This document shows, piece by piece, positions 13,742 to 14,486 of a DNA stretch of 14,486 nucleotides. The stretch is from Candidatus Cloacimonadota bacterium. GTDB lineage: Bacteria > Cloacimonadota > Cloacimonadia > Cloacimonadales > Cloacimonadaceae. The translations under genes and the position numbers were made by a program. Every line of letters starts with the position of its first letter. Position 1 is the first letter of the stretch. The DNA lies in NCBI GenBank assembly GCA_017996595.1, contig JAGOGT010000003.1, forward strand, positions 1-14,486. The letters run 5' to 3'. The notes under the pieces were generated by a model that did not search any database, had not been told where the DNA came from, and saw nothing but the letters and a program-made list of their open reading frames with translations.

Positions 13742-14308
13742 TTATTTATCTGCGCGTTCCAGGTATTCACTGGTGCGGGTGTCGATCTTGATTCTGGTGC
13801 CGGCTTCCACAAAGAAGGGGACCATCAAGCGCAATCCGGTTTCGGTGAATGCCACCTTGCCACTGCCGGAAGCAGTATTACCTTTTACATTGGGTTCGCA
13901 TTCGGCGATGGTCTGGATCACCGTGGTGGGCAAATCTACGCCCAAAACTTCTCCGCTGGGAGCCATCATCACCATTATTTCCATGTTTTCGGTGAGCAGC
14001 TTATCCTGGTCGCCCAGAATGGAGCTGTCCACATGCATCTGATCGTAGGTTTCGCTGTCCATCAGCACCAGAAAATCACCTTCGCGATACAGAAATTCTT
14101 TCTTGGTGCGCTCTACGCGAACTTCATTGAAGTTATCACTATCGCGGAAGGTATTATCCAATACCCGTCCGGTACGAACGTTTTTCAGTTTGCTGCGCAT
14201 AAAGGCCGGACCTTTCCCCGGTTTCACGTGGAGAAATTCCACCACTTCATACAAATCATCCTTGAATTCGATGATCATGCCATTGCGTATATCAGCCATT
14301 GTAGCCAT
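13742..14308 (-). CDS. efp: Elongation factor P
   Basis: EF-P enters the ribosomal E site and relieves stalling at consecutive prolines. The protein has 188 residues, the usual length. The KOW-like domain I carries the tip loop VKPGKGPAF with Lys32 (Lys34 in E. coli), the residue that is modified in lysine-type EF-Ps. Domains II and III follow, with SKLKNVRTGRVLDNTF (about 39-54), the substrate-tip segment MDSETYDQM, LGVDLPTTV (about 121-129) and the C-terminal NTASGSGKVAFTETGLRLMVP (about 144-164) that is diagnostic of the family. The start ATG at 14308 has AAGGA nine bases upstream. The second in-frame ATG three codons later would be 18 bases from it and is less likely. No EpmA/EpmB-type modification genes are in the window, so the modification state of Lys32 is unknown. 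Confidence 0.97.
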   Translation of the reverse strand: MATMADIRNGMIIEFKDDLYEVVEFLHVKPGKGPAFMRSKLKNVRTGRVLDNTFRDSDNFNEVRVERTKKEFLYREGDFLVLMDSETYDQMHVDSSILGDQDKLLTENMEIMVMMAPSGEVLGVDLPTTVIQTIAECEPNVKGNTASGSGKVAFTETGLRLMVPFFVEAGTRIKIDTRTSEYLERADK

Positions 14309-14381
14309 AATTAACTGTCCTTTTTTCTCTTGTAATTACCCACTTTTTTGGGATGCAGGTTTTTGGCAAGGGATATTTTAG

Positions 14382-14486
14382 GTGAGACCTTCGGAGTGAG
14401 AGCGATGCTGTGAGAGCCGGGCTGTGAGAGGACTGCGTCCTGTGAGAGCTGCGCTGTGAGACCTTCGGAGTGAGACGGCTACGCCG
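14382..14486. repeat. Tandem array of mini-palindromes spaced by GTGAGA
   Basis: GTGAGA occurs seven times, starting at 14382, 14396, 14410, 14424, 14442, 14456 and 14470. All intervals are 14 bases except one of 18. Each interval between GTGAGA copies is a short self-complementary word around a central triplet: CC-TTC-GG, AGC-GAT-GCT, AGC-CGG-GCT, AGGAC-TGC-GTCCT, AGC-TGC-GCT, CC-TTC-GG again, and CGGC-TAC-GCCG at the window end. The extra four bases of the long spacer lengthen its stem symmetrically. The array continues past position 14486. It lies upstream of efp, about 75 bases from the start codon. No protein frame explains it. Confidence 0.85.

Noticed and set aside
14382..14486. CRISPR array
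   Set aside because: The repeat word is only six bases and the spacers are 8-12 bases and self-complementary, far from CRISPR repeat and spacer sizes. No cas gene is present.

Overview
The window reads as a chromosome segment of a Gram-negative bacterium of the FCB (Fibrobacteres-Chlorobi-Bacteroidetes) superphylum, most like Candidatus Cloacimonadota. This is an inference. The grounds are three large secreted proteins that each end in a [YF]PNP-type C-terminal sorting domain of the kind used by type IX secretion (T9SS), a PorV/PorQ-like outer-membrane barrel encoded between two of them, FG-GAP/VCBS-type repeats in the secreted enzymes, and hairpin-rich intergenic repeats. No rRNA, tRNA, transposase or CRISPR array was seen. 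Every convincing gene is on the minus strand, so transcription runs from right to left.

Right edge (13452-14486): a tandem array of mini-palindromes separated by GTGAGA lies upstream of efp (elongation factor P). A 68-residue CxxC/CxC zinc-ribbon-like protein follows efp, and a clear intrinsic terminator closes this unit.

Centre (4747-13383): a tightly spaced four-gene operon encodes an M6-family metallopeptidase homologue (HQFGH in place of HExxH), a PorV/PorQ-family barrel, a subtilisin-family (S8) peptidase of about 1390 residues and a small DUF5658-like membrane protein. Gene spacings are about 10-19 bases. The operon ends in a hairpin plus T-run carried by an interspersed repeat. The simplest reading is an export module: two proteins with sorting domains cross the outer membrane, and the barrel may help anchor or shuttle them. 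The role of the membrane protein is unknown.

Next (3113-4627): a separately transcribed C45-type Ntn-hydrolase has a signal peptide, an internal dockerin-like calcium loop and its own sorting domain. Inverted copies of the twin-hairpin repeat lie on both sides of it.

Intergenic graveyard (1993-3112): more than 1.1 kb without a credible gene. It holds the fossil C-terminus of a fourth sorting-domain protein with its old hairpin, a 22-pair stem-loop between inverted copies of one hairpin family, a twin-hairpin element, a long-armed palindrome, an 8-bp tandem repeat and a 16-nt direct repeat.

Left edge (1-1979): a compact rpmF-plsX-fabH operon links ribosomal protein L32 to phospholipid and fatty-acid initiation. 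A perfect TTGACA overlaps a 17-bp palindrome upstream. fabH is cut by the window start.
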